Origin: Bacteroidia bacterium
GTDB lineage: Bacteria; Bacteroidota; Bacteroidia; Bacteroidales; P3
NCBI GenBank assembly: GCA_025999775.1
Contig: BNXT01000048.1
Location: forward strand, 1-8,079
Direction of reading: 5' to 3'
Length of the DNA: 8,079 nucleotides
Below the pieces are notes generated by a model, which saw only the letters and a program-made list of their open reading frames with translations, made no database searches and was not told the DNA's origin. The translations under genes were made by a program, and so were the position numbers. Shown here piece by piece: positions 1 through 6,799 of this stretch; positions within the stretch are counted from its first letter, which is position 1, and every line of letters starts with the position of its first letter.

Positions 1-254
1 GAGGAAAATCTGCCAATGAGTTGGGTATTCATGATATGAGTGGGAATGTGTTTGAGTGGTGTAGTGATTGGTATGGGAGTAGTTATCCAAGTAGTACGAG
101 TAATCCTACGGGCGCTACTACTGGCTCTGACCGCGTGGGTCGTGGCGGCAGCTGGTTCAATGTTGCGTCGGAGTGCACGGTTTCCTATCGCAGCCGCAAC
201 GCGCCAGCGAATCGCGGCCGCAATCTTGGCTTCCGGTTGGTTTTGGTTCCCTAG
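1..254 (+). CDS. FGE/SUMF1-fold domain protein, C-terminal end only
   Basis: The frame is open from base 3 and stops at TAG 252-254, giving 83 visible codons; the start lies upstream of the window. The segment matches the end of the formylglycine-generating-enzyme (FGE-sulfatase/SUMF1, C-type-lectin-like) fold: NELGIHDMSGNVFEWC at about 15-62, an NPTG segment, GRGGSW at 138-155, and NLGFRLV at 222-242 just before the stop. True FGE uses two cysteines in its C-terminal part to oxidise a sulfatase cysteine. Here only one Cys (174-176) lies in the matching stretch, followed by TVSYRSR, so the canonical pair appears to be missing. This is common in bacterial members of the fold, so sulfatase activation should not be assumed. 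The fold also occurs in gliding/T9SS proteins (GldK, GldJ) and in other secreted Bacteroidota proteins; without the N-terminus these cannot be told apart. A repeat array starts four bases after the stop codon. Confidence 0.88.
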   Translation, partial: GKSANELGIHDMSGNVFEWCSDWYGSSYPSSTSNPTGATTGSDRVGRGGSWFNVASECTVSYRSRNAPANRGRNLGFRLVLVP

Positions 255-257
255 TTT

Positions 258-293
258 AGAGTGCAAAATAGAGTGTAAAATAGAGTGTAAAAT
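258..293. repeat. Three tandem 12-bp units
   Basis: Three head-to-tail copies of AGAGTGYAAAAT occupy 258-269, 270-281 and 282-293. The first has C at its seventh base and the other two are identical. They run without a gap into the 7-bp array, whose first unit AGAGTGT repeats the first half of the 12-mer. The two arrays therefore look related by descent, one unit having lost or gained the AAAAT tail. Confidence 0.93.
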
Positions 294-475
294 AGAGTGT
301 GGAGTGTGGAGAGTGGAGTGTGGAGCGTGGAGTGTGGAGTGTGGAGTGTGGAGTGTGGAGCGTGGAGTGTGGAGTGTGGAGTGTGGAGTGTGAAGTGTGG
401 AGCGTGAAGTGTGGAGTGTGGAGTGTGAAGTGTGGAGCGTGAAGTGTGGAGTGTGGAGTGTGAAGTGTGGAGTTG
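294..475. repeat. 7-bp minisatellite (GGAGTGT) with a 35-bp higher-order period
   Basis: Twenty-six consecutive 7-base units run from 294 to 475 with no insertion or deletion; the last, GGAGTTG, is degenerate. Unit types are GGAGTGT (most), GGAGCGT, GAAGTGT, one GGAGAGT and the leading AGAGTGT. They form larger blocks. 322-356 and 357-391 are identical 35-mers (GGAGCGT plus four GGAGTGT). 385-419 and 420-454 are also identical 35-mers with a different unit order, and the same order restarts at 455. The plus strand is rich in G and poor in C, with GG every seven bases. No coding role is apparent, since 7 is not a multiple of 3 and the upstream gene has already ended. Confidence 0.95.
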
Positions 476-477
476 CG

Positions 478-501
478 GTCGTTGAGCGTAGTCGAAACGA
501 C
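478..501. repeat. Short stem-loop, GTCGTT / AACGAC
   Basis: GTCGTT (478-483) and AACGAC (496-501) form a 6-bp inverted repeat around a 12-base loop. The loop GAGCGTAGTCGA resembles the loop of the stem-loop at 691-714 (GAGCGTAGCGAA), differing mainly by one base of length, so the two may be diverged copies of one dispersed palindrome. From memory, a phrase like TTCGACTACGCTCAAC is frequent in intergenic DNA of several phyla; this was not searched. Confidence 0.55.
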
Positions 502-511
502 AATGTGAATT

Positions 512-590
512 CCCTACGGGCAAAATAGTCCGTTAGGACTTGCATATCAATAGAAATAAGCATATCATCCACACATTGTAGCCCGTAGGG
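512..590. repeat. 10-bp inverted repeat enclosing a nested hairpin
   Basis: CCCTACGGGC (512-521) and GCCCGTAGGG (581-590) are perfect inverted copies 59 bases apart. Inside lies a second hairpin, AGTCC-GTTA-GGACT (527-540), followed by two direct copies of GCATATCA (542-549 and 561-568). The arrangement resembles a small non-autonomous palindromic element or a structured transcript. No protein can be read from it and there is no obvious target-site duplication. Confidence 0.7.
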
Positions 591-626
591 CTTTCACCTT
601 ATTGTTAGGTATTATATCAGCAGGGG

Positions 627-647
627 ATTGCGGGTCAAGCCCGCAAT
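627..647. repeat. Palindromic unit ATTGCGGG-tcaag-CCCGCAAT
   Basis: A perfect 8-bp stem (627-634 with 640-647) closes a 5-base loop. From memory, the wider phrase GGATTGCGGGTCAAGCCCGC is a recurring intergenic palindrome in several unrelated bacterial groups, which would fit a REP-like dispersed unit. It lies far from any gene end, so a terminator role is unlikely, and no T-run follows. Confidence 0.72.
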
Positions 648-660
648 GACGACCTCTGAA

Positions 661-688
661 AATTGTTCATTGTTAATTGTTCATTATT
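661..688. repeat. Two tandem 14-bp AT-rich units
   Basis: AATTGTTCATTGTT (661-674) is followed directly by AATTGTTCATTATT (675-688), differing at one base. The last 13 bases, ATTGTTCATTATT (676-688), recur exactly but inverted at 6833-6845 in the other large spacer, which suggests a dispersed motif. Confidence 0.75.
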
Positions 689-690
689 AA

Positions 691-714
691 TATCACGAGC
701 GTAGCGAAGTGATA
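691..714. repeat. Stem-loop TATCAC / GTGATA
   Basis: TATCAC (691-696) pairs with GTGATA (709-714) around a 12-base loop, GAGCGTAGCGAA. The loop is close to that of the stem-loop at 478-501, although the stems differ. Several Bacteroidota spacers are, as I remember, littered with this kind of phrase; function unknown. Confidence 0.55.
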
Positions 715-721
715 CATTACC

Positions 722-783
722 GCTAAAAATCGTCGCACAAAACCCTGTAGCTTGCGCAGGGGTGTGCGACTGTTATTTTTAGC
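722..783. repeat. Three-tier long hairpin
   Basis: Three nested perfect stems share one axis: GCTAAAAAT (722-730) with ATTTTTAGC (775-783), GTCGCACA (732-739) with TGTGCGAC (763-770), and CCCTG (743-747) with CAGGG (757-761). Only small bulges separate them, so 22 of about 31 possible base pairs form. T-rich sequence follows (788-798). The structure could be a mobile palindromic unit, a small structured RNA or a plus-strand terminator, but the nearest upstream gene ends more than 460 bases away. I call it a repeat and leave function open. Confidence 0.75.
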
Positions 784-799
784 AAGCATTTTTCTTTTG

Positions 800-835
800 G
801 TTCGTTTTCTTTTGTTGCTACAAAAGAAAATGAAC
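800..835. repeat. 16-bp stem / 4-base loop hairpin
   Basis: The arm GTTCGTTTTCTTTTGT (800-815) pairs with ACAAAAGAAAATGAAC (820-835) across the loop TGCT, the only imperfection being a G-T pair (804/831). It lies 17 bases after the hairpin ending at 783 and 146 bases before leuS. The AT-rich stem with T-rich and A-rich arms could act as an intrinsic terminator in either direction. From memory, similar CTTTTGT-loop-ACAAAAG palindromes are common in Bacteroidota spacers. Confidence 0.75.
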
Positions 836-935
836 AATAAAAAATGTTAAGACTATAGTAGAAGAGATTCTATAGCGCCTCAAACTTTTTTTAACCCAAA
901 ATTATATTCTATCCCGATAATTAAAAAAAATTATG

Positions 936-943
936 TAAATTTG
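936..943 (+). promoter_or_regulatory. Probable leuS promoter, -7 box TAAATTTG
   Basis: TAAATTTG matches the Bacteroidota -7 consensus TAnnTTTG exactly and sits 38 bases before the leuS ATG, which would give a leader of roughly 30 bases. No good TTTG -33 element is seen at 19-21 bases upstream, so the assignment rests on the -7 box and its position. The leader has no clear purine-rich ribosome-binding sequence, which is normal in this phylum. Confidence 0.55.
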
Positions 944-981
944 TCGTAGCAATGATGCAATAACTCGAATAAACGTATGAT

Positions 982-3744
982 ATGGAGTATAATTTTAATG
1001 CCATAGAAACCAAATGGCGACAGTATTGGACAGATAATAAGGTCTATAAAACGGTCGAAGATACGACTAAACCCAAGTTTTATGTCTTGGATATGTTTCC
1101 GTACCCGTCGGGTGCGGGCTTGCATGTTGGGCATCCGTTGGGCTATATTGCCAGCGATATTTACGCTCGTTACAAGCGTCTGATGGGGTTCAACGTACTT
1201 CATCCGATGGGTTTTGATGCGTATGGATTGCCGGCTGAGCAATATGCTATCCAGACAGGACAGCATCCTGCCATCACGACGGCACGCAATATTCAACGCT
1301 ATCGCGAACAATTGGATAAAATTGGCTTCTCATTTGATTGGGAACGTGCTGTGGAAACTTGTGATCCTGCCTATTACAAGTGGACACAATGGACATTTAT
1401 ACAGCTATTTAAAAGTTACTATTGTTACGATGTCCAGCAGGCACGACCAATAGATGAACTCATAGAGGTGTTCTCACAGCAAGGAATCGCCAATCTGAAT
1501 ATTGCTTGCACGGAACACCTTGATTTTACTGCGGAACAATGGAACGCTAAATCGGAAAAACAGCAGCAAGAGACGTTAATGAACTATCGGCTTGCTTATT
1601 TGTCGGATACTGTGGTTAACTGGTGTCCAAAGTTAGGTACGGTGTTGGCTAATGACGAAGTTAGCAATGGCTTGTCTGTTCGTGGCGGCTTTCCTGTGGA
1701 ACGTAAAGCGATGCGGCAGTGGTCGTTGCGTATCTCTGCGTATGCCGATAGATTGCTTACAAGCTTAGATACGTTAGAGTGGAGCGATTCAATCAAAGAG
1801 GTACAGCGCAATTGGATAGGGAAGAGCAAAGGTTGTCAAATGCAATTCAAGATCGCTGATAGCGAGAGTAATGTTGATATTTTTACAACCCGTGCGGATA
1901 CTATCTTTGGCGCTACGTTCATGGTATTTAGTCCCGAACACGTATTGATTTCATCCATTACCACGCCGGAACAGCGGCAAGCAGTTGAAGATTACGTTGC
2001 CTACGCTAAGAATCGTTCGGAACGCGAACGTCAAGCCGAAGTAGGGAATGTGAGTGGCGTTTTCACTGGCGCTTATGCCATAAATCCATTTACAGAAACC
2101 AAGATACCTATTTGGATTTCCGATTACGTGCTTTCCGGCTACGGTACCGGCGCGATCATGGCAGTACCGGCGCATGATGACCGAGACTATCGGTTTGCAA
2201 AATATTTTAAGTTGCCGATAATACAGGTCGTCGCAGGAGGGGATATTACCACCGAAGCGTTTGAAACAAAAGAGGGCACGATGATCAATTCGCAGTATCT
2301 TGATGGCAAGACGGTTAATCAAGCTATTGATGTGATCATCCAAAAAGCCGAACAGAGGGGCATCGGTAAGGCAAAAATCAATTACCGTCTGCGGGACGCT
2401 ATATTCAGCCGTCAACGCTACTGGGGCGAACCTTTCCCTATGTATTACAAAGACGGTATGCCCTATACCTTAGACGAGCAAGAGTTGCCGCTATTATTGC
2501 CGCCGGTGGATAAATATTTACCTACGGAAACAGGCGAGCCACCATTAGCACGCGCTACGCAGTGGATTACCAAAGAGGGCTATCCCTTAGAAACAGCCAC
2601 GATGCCCGGCTTTGCAGGTTCCAGCGCCTATTATCTGCGTTACATGGATGTCCATAATGATACGGCATTGGTGAGCAAGGAGGCTGTTACGTATTGGAAA
2701 AACGTGGATTTGTACGTCGGCGGCTCCGAGCATGCTACAGGACACCTCATTTATTCTCGCTTTTGGAATAAATTTTTATTCGACATCGGCGTAAGTTGTA
2801 CCGAAGAACCCTTCCAAAAAATGATCAATCAAGGCATGATATTAGGACGTTCGAGCCTTGTTTATAGGGTCGTTGGTACAAATAAATTTGTATCTTTGGG
2901 CTTGAAAGACCAGTATGAAGTACAGGCGTTGCATGTGGATATTAGCATGGTGGACAACGACAATTTGAATATAGAGCAGTTCAAACAATGGCAACCCGAC
3001 TACGCTAACGCAGAATTTATTTTAGAAAACGGTAAGTATGTATGTGGCGTAGAGATTGAAAAGATGTCTAAATCTTTCTATAATGTGCAGAATCCCGACG
3101 ATTTGGTGGAGCGTTATGGCGCTGACACATTGCGTATGTATGAGATGTTCTTAGGTCCGATAGAGCAATCCAAACCATGGGATACACAGGGAATAGAGGG
3201 CGTATCTCGGTTTTTGAAAAAGACGTGGCGACTATTTTTCCCTAATGATGCCGATTTGAGCGTTGTTGATGTGGCACCGACGCCGGATGAATTGCGGGTA
3301 TTGCATAAGACCATTCGTAAGATACAGGAAGACTCCGAACGGTTTGCGTTCAATACGGCGGTGAGTACGTTTATGATTGCCGTTAATGAGTTGACAGATT
3401 TGAAATGCCACAATAGAAGCGTGTTAGAGTCCTTGCTTATTTTGTTATCGCCCTATACTCCGCATATAGCGGAAGAGTTATGGTCTCAATTAGGGCGCCA
3501 ACAGAGTATTCAAGCAGCCTCCTATCCGATATATGAGCCTCAGTACGTAGTAGAGACGACGGTTACATATCCGGTATCTTTCAACGGAAAAACACGTTTT
3601 ACAATCACGCTACCCAACGACTTGACGAGTGCAGAGGTTGAAAGCGCCGTATTGGCAACTCCGGATGCTCAAAAATGGCTCAATGGTCAAACACCTAAAA
3701 AAGTGATTGTGGTGCCGAAAAAAATTGTGAATATCGTGGTTTAG
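982..3744 (+). CDS. leuS: Leucyl-tRNA synthetase
   Basis: This cytoplasmic class I synthetase charges tRNA-Leu with leucine using ATP. The 920 residues appear complete. Visible landmarks are the HIGH-type signature HVGH at 48-51, [13 protein letters not shown] near 212-224, the CP1 editing domain with the threonine-rich [10 protein letters not shown] at 301-310 and [10 protein letters not shown] at 394-403 (Asp in the HDxRD motif anchors the misacylated amino acid), SRQRYWGEP from 476, [16 protein letters not shown] from 580, and KMSKS at 694-698. A leucine-specific insertion lies just before KMSKS, a helical anticodon-binding domain follows (about 710-860), and a small C-terminal domain ends the protein. 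The length exceeds the roughly 860 residues of E. coli LeuRS, as is usual in Bacteroides. The start at ATG 982 gives MEYNF, the family N-terminus. The stop is TAG 3742-3744. It seems monocistronic and converges with the lyase gene, with 22 bases between the two stops. Confidence 0.98.
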   Translation: MEYNFNAIETKWRQYWTDNKVYKTVEDTTKPKFYVLDMFPYPSGAGLHVGHPLGYIASDIYARYKRLMGFNVLHPMGFDAYGLPAEQYAIQTGQHPAITTARNIQRYREQLDKIGFSFDWERAVETCDPAYYKWTQWTFIQLFKSYYCYDVQQARPIDELIEVFSQQGIANLNIACTEHLDFTAEQWNAKSEKQQQETLMNYRLAYLSDTVVNWCPKLGTVLANDEVSNGLSVRGGFPVERKAMRQWSLRISAYADRLLTSLDTLEWSDSIKEVQRNWIGKSKGCQMQFKIADSESNVDIFTTRADTIFGATFMVFSPEHVLISSITTPEQRQAVEDYVAYAKNRSERERQAEVGNVSGVFTGAYAINPFTETKIPIWISDYVLSGYGTGAIMAVPAHDDRDYRFAKYFKLPIIQVVAGGDITTEAFETKEGTMINSQYLDGKTVNQAIDVIIQKAEQRGIGKAKINYRLRDAIFSRQRYWGEPFPMYYKDGMPYTLDEQELPLLLPPVDKYLPTETGEPPLARATQWITKEGYPLETATMPGFAGSSAYYLRYMDVHNDTALVSKEAVTYWKNVDLYVGGSEHATGHLIYSRFWNKFLFDIGVSCTEEPFQKMINQGMILGRSSLVYRVVGTNKFVSLGLKDQYEVQALHVDISMVDNDNLNIEQFKQWQPDYANAEFILENGKYVCGVEIEKMSKSFYNVQNPDDLVERYGADTLRMYEMFLGPIEQSKPWDTQGIEGVSRFLKKTWRLFFPNDADLSVVDVAPTPDELRVLHKTIRKIQEDSERFAFNTAVSTFMIAVNELTDLKCHNRSVLESLLILLSPYTPHIAEELWSQLGRQQSIQAASYPIYEPQYVVETTVTYPVSFNGKTRFTITLPNDLTSAEVESAVLATPDAQKWLNGQTPKKVIVVPKKIVNIVV

Positions 3745-3757
3745 TAAGTATGATTGC

Positions 3758-3771
3758 GGTAACAGATTACC
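3758..3771. terminator. Small hairpin between convergent genes (weak)
   Basis: GGTAA-CAGA-TTACC is a perfect 5-bp stem lying between the leuS stop (3744) and the lyase gene and overlapping the lyase stop codon (3767-3769). No T-run follows on either strand, so termination is only a suggestion from position. Confidence 0.25.
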
Positions 3772-6742
3772 ACGCACTCAATTTCACTTGGTGGGTTCCA
3801 AAGTGAGATTGAACTTGATAGATATAGACGCCTTTGGGTAGAGATTGAGTTGAGAGGTGCAGTGTATTCATACCCTCGTGTACAGCCTGATAGCCGTGCA
3901 TAACGGTTTGTCCTAAGAGACCTATTAAACGCCATTCAATACGTTCGTTAACAGGGCTTTGATACTTAATTTCAATGGAATGTTCAGAAAGATGATAATA
4001 ACAATTCAGAGTATTGTCGGCATCGTATTTTACAGCGTTGTTGGTAGGTGTAGCGTTATTTACAAAAAATGGTATTGCGTTAGGACCTACGTAGTCGGGT
4101 GTTAAAGCGCCGATAGTGATGGGGTCGCTACGGTATTCGTCGGCGCCAATATCCGCATTACCCGTCCGGCTCTGCTTTTCAAAGTCGGTCGTTAAATACG
4201 TCGGAATACCGGTAATGGCATCAATAGCAGGACTGCCACTACCAATTTTATAAACTTTTACCGGTAGGGTATCGGTGCAATTTGTAGAGCCATCAGGACA
4301 AGTGGTGTGTACGAGTTGCGGATCAACAAGGTTGACCTGTGCCGGCGTATAGGTTATGCCTACTTGTGCACTGCCTGTCGGGTAGAAGATATTATTAGAA
4401 AATGCGACAGCAGCAAGCGCAGCAGAACTGTAACTTTTTACAATAGTATTGGTATTATTAACAATAATATTATTCTCAATCTTGCAATTGATAGGGATTT
4501 TGCCGTAGTTGCCATTATTTGTAAAGCCAATCTCAATATCAGATTTGTTATTGATTAACGTGTTATTTGCAAAGATAACATTCTCCGGCAAGAAGTGAGC
4601 CGAGTGGCTCGTTGAGCTGTTTGTAACATCGCCGTTTGTCAATGCCAATACGGGATCCCATTTTTCGCCGGTTAGATGGTCGAAATAATTATTGACGATG
4701 ACATGATCAATACCATACACGCGAACACCGCCACAACCATTGCCATCAACGGTTTTACCGTTGCCAAAAAAGTAATTACCTTCAACGCGATTACGAAAAC
4801 CGTGACGTAAGCAAACGGTGCCAAGACATTCGATAAAAGTATTATAGCGAACGATATTGTCACAGGCTTTTACCGATATAATTTCGGGGTCGCCATCACA
4901 GTTCTCAAATAAATTGTACTCAACAACGGTATAGCCGCTACTCATCGACAAGCCGCTGACGCCAATACGGATGCTTTCTTTCTCGTTTGCAGCACGTGGA
5001 GTGTTGTTGCGAAAATGATTGAAAGCAATCACATCGTACCGCGACAACTCTCCGCTACTACTACACCCATCAATAGTGATAAAATTACCACCTTGTGTTT
5101 TATTCTCGAAGAGATTGTAGTCAATACGATTATTCCACGAAAGTAAAATGGTGTCGCTGTAATAATTTCCAATCAGTATCCACTTCACCGATGTGGTCTC
5201 GGTAAGGTGGAAGATATTGCGGGTGATATGGCAGAACCTTGCACCCTCTGTTTTGATAACGGTAACGTTCGTGCTTGCAAATACGAACCCTTCAATTGTA
5301 ACGTATTCGACGTGGCGGAGCGTAAATGCCGAGCTATTGATAAGCGTAACCTGTCCTGTGTTTGCCGCTCGAATGATGATAGGGTTGTCAGAACAGCCGG
5401 AGGTGGTGATAATGCAGTTGCCGATGTCGAACGTGCCGTCGGTAAGTTCAAGCGTATCGCCGGGGTGAAGACCCGCAAGCGCCGTCTTGAATGTCGAAGC
5501 GCTAACGGCAGTATGTTTTGTTGGTGTGGCAGCATTGATATTTATCACGGCGCCTATCGTGGTATCCTTACTGATGACGAACGATGACGTGCTATTAGTA
5601 CCCGATAAAGCGCCTGTCCAACCTTGAAAAACGTAACAAGCATCGTTTTGAACTTGTGCGCTTACGGTAGTGCCATCGTAGAAGGTATAGGTATGGTCAG
5701 TAGGATGTGTAACAGGCGTTGTACGAATACTGATAATACCATTATTAGGTTGTACCACCGTGAGCGTATAAATTGCAGGCGGATTGGCTACGTCAATACC
5801 AATAGCAGCGCCAATGCTGATATTGTTGGTAATAGTAATAGTGTCTGGATTGTCTGTACCAACCAAAGACCCTGTCCAATGCGTGAATTGATAACCGGTA
5901 TCAACAGCGCAAGTGAAAGTGAGAAAATCACCGATATGATACTCCGATTGTAGAGGCTGGACGCTTATTTGAGCATGGTCAGGCTGGGTGATGACAACGG
6001 CTCTGACGGTCGAAGCGCCACCAAAAGAAACCCCATCAATAGGGTCTGTGCCAACATAGATATCATCAATAAAAACGGAAGAAGTCGTGCTGTTCGATGA
6101 ATTAGCAAAACGAATGGCATGCACTTCCTTATTACCCGACGCTCTGCCTAAATCCGCAGGCGTATAAGTTTCTCTGAAAGTAAATGTTTTGTCAACAACA
6201 ACGCCATTGATAGCGATTTTATACTGATTGGCATCCATATCAAGTTGCATACTGATGCGTTTCCAATCGCCGAGGGTGTAAGTGCCTTCATTGGCGCCGC
6301 TACTGCCATTGTAAACCTTGATGTTGCCCGTTGTACTATTGGGCTTCAGAAACTCAATCATCGCGGTACGTTTGGAACTACTGTTAGGGGTGTAGTCGTA
6401 CATCATCAATTGGAAATTAGCGGTTTCGAGCGTTTGCAGATTGATGTACAAATCGACGTAAACAAGTCCGGTAAGTCCTGTTTCTGTTTTGGAATAACCT
6501 GTATATTCCATTTGTAAACTACCGCTTGCATCTTGCAAATGAAGTCCGTTGTCGCCGGTAGATTTCGCTGTAGTAGCAACCGTCGCCGTACCCGAAGTGG
6601 TAATCCATTTTTGTTGTCCGTTAATGGCATTGAGCGTGTAACCATCGCTCGTCTCAAACGAGGTCTTGAGCATGTCGCCGTCTATGGCAAATGCCACGAC
6701 GTTCAGGATGATAGATAAACAACAAAGAGTTAACCGTTTCAT
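3767..6742 (-). CDS. Secreted family PL6 polysaccharide lyase with T9SS sorting domain
   Basis: The 991-residue product reads as a modular secreted enzyme. Residues 1-19 are a signal peptide (cleavage likely after VVAFA). About 21-233 form a beta-rich, concanavalin-like jelly-roll ending FIDDIYVG. About 247-318 and 324-401 are two divergent InlB B-repeat domains, each with a THWTG/QGWTG motif. About 412-870 is a right-handed beta-helix of the PL6 (chondroitinase B/alginate lyase) type, opening with GLHPGDTLELTDGTF. About 912-991 look like a Por/T9SS C-terminal sorting domain (LPKGVYIYQV, then KLSAW). In PL6 a Lys and an Arg 21 residues apart do the beta-elimination (K250/R271 in chondroitinase B). 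Here K625 in ISVKACDN and R646 in LRHG keep that spacing. E620 matches one Ca-binding Glu; the other position is D618. N586 fits the third ligand. Alginate and dermatan sulfate are both possible substrates. ATG 6742 is supported by the signal peptide and an upstream promoter. PL6 is sure; substrate is not. Confidence 0.93.
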   Translation of the reverse strand: MKRLTLCCLSIILNVVAFAIDGDMLKTSFETSDGYTLNAINGQQKWITTSGTATVATTAKSTGDNGLHLQDASGSLQMEYTGYSKTETGLTGLVYVDLYINLQTLETANFQLMMYDYTPNSSSKRTAMIEFLKPNSTTGNIKVYNGSSGANEGTYTLGDWKRISMQLDMDANQYKIAINGVVVDKTFTFRETYTPADLGRASGNKEVHAIRFANSSNSTTSSVFIDDIYVGTDPIDGVSFGGASTVRAVVITQPDHAQISVQPLQSEYHIGDFLTFTCAVDTGYQFTHWTGSLVGTDNPDTITITNNISIGAAIGIDVANPPAIYTLTVVQPNNGIISIRTTPVTHPTDHTYTFYDGTTVSAQVQNDACYVFQGWTGALSGTNSTSSFVISKDTTIGAVININAATPTKHTAVSASTFKTALAGLHPGDTLELTDGTFDIGNCIITTSGCSDNPIIIRAANTGQVTLINSSAFTLRHVEYVTIEGFVFASTNVTVIKTEGARFCHITRNIFHLTETTSVKWILIGNYYSDTILLSWNNRIDYNLFENKTQGGNFITIDGCSSSGELSRYDVIAFNHFRNNTPRAANEKESIRIGVSGLSMSSGYTVVEYNLFENCDGDPEIISVKACDNIVRYNTFIECLGTVCLRHGFRNRVEGNYFFGNGKTVDGNGCGGVRVYGIDHVIVNNYFDHLTGEKWDPVLALTNGDVTNSSTSHSAHFLPENVIFANNTLINNKSDIEIGFTNNGNYGKIPINCKIENNIIVNNTNTIVKSYSSAALAAVAFSNNIFYPTGSAQVGITYTPAQVNLVDPQLVHTTCPDGSTNCTDTLPVKVYKIGSGSPAIDAITGIPTYLTTDFEKQSRTGNADIGADEYRSDPITIGALTPDYVGPNAIPFFVNNATPTNNAVKYDADNTLNCYYHLSEHSIEIKYQSPVNERIEWRLIGLLGQTVMHGYQAVHEGMNTLHLSTQSLPKGVYIYQVQSHFGTHQVKLSAW
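3778..3812. terminator. 12-bp hairpin in the 3' end of the lyase gene, possible leuS terminator
   Basis: TCAATTTCACTT (3778-3789) pairs with AAGTGAGATTGA (3801-3812) around an 11-base loop with one G-T pair. It begins 34 bases after the leuS stop and lies wholly inside the last codons of the convergent lyase gene (the HFGTHQVKLS end). The position suits a terminator for leuS readthrough, but there is no T-tract. A coding coincidence is possible. Confidence 0.35.
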
Positions 6743-6799
6743 AGCGTTTTATTTTTATAAAATATAATCTGGTATATTGGTTGACCAATTTAATTTTTG

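Larger units (their letters stand above)
255..981. other. Repeat-rich intergenic spacer, no credible gene
   Basis: These 727 bases separate the FGE-like gene from leuS. Open frames that cross the first part are products of a 7-bp repeat lacking stop codons in every frame; their translations are monotonous (TLHTPHS-like or GVWSVEC-like), so I do not call genes there. From 478 to 835 the spacer is mostly a chain of inverted repeats and stem-loops listed separately. From 841 to 981 it is AT-rich and holds the probable leuS promoter. No tRNA, riboswitch or transposase remnant was recognised. Confidence 0.8.

Noticed and set aside
40..393. Plus-strand open frame of 117 codons
   Set aside because: It overlaps the FGE-like frame in a different phase and then runs through the 7-bp array, which has no stops in any frame; the translation is a repetitive GVWSVEC pattern.
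294..475. Possible CRISPR array
   Set aside because: The repeat is 7 bases and contiguous, with no unique spacers and no cas genes.
251..523. Minus-strand open frame of 90 codons (TLHTPHS-type protein)
   Set aside because: It consists almost wholly of the translated 7-bp array plus a stem-loop; no start signal and no family resemblance.
627..647. Intrinsic terminator for the FGE-like gene
   Set aside because: The hairpin lies more than 370 bases after the stop codon, is not followed by a T-run, and better fits a dispersed palindromic repeat.
853..881. CTATAG occurring twice before leuS
   Set aside because: A 6-base self-complementary word in AT-rich DNA; two copies are too little evidence for an operator.
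931..1311. Minus-strand frame over the leuS start
   Set aside because: It lies antisense to conserved LeuRS codons, so it is a shadow of the real gene. The same holds for the frames at 1214-1453, 1596-1829, 1951-2415 and 3114-3413.
2891..2898. TATCTTTG inside leuS, resembling a -7 promoter box
   Set aside because: The nearest TTTG is directly adjacent, not 19-21 bases upstream, no gene start follows, and the bases are in-frame LeuRS codons.
5185..5587. Several open frames on both strands inside the lyase gene
   Set aside because: All lie within the PL6 coding region in other phases; none has a recognisable domain, signal peptide or promoter.
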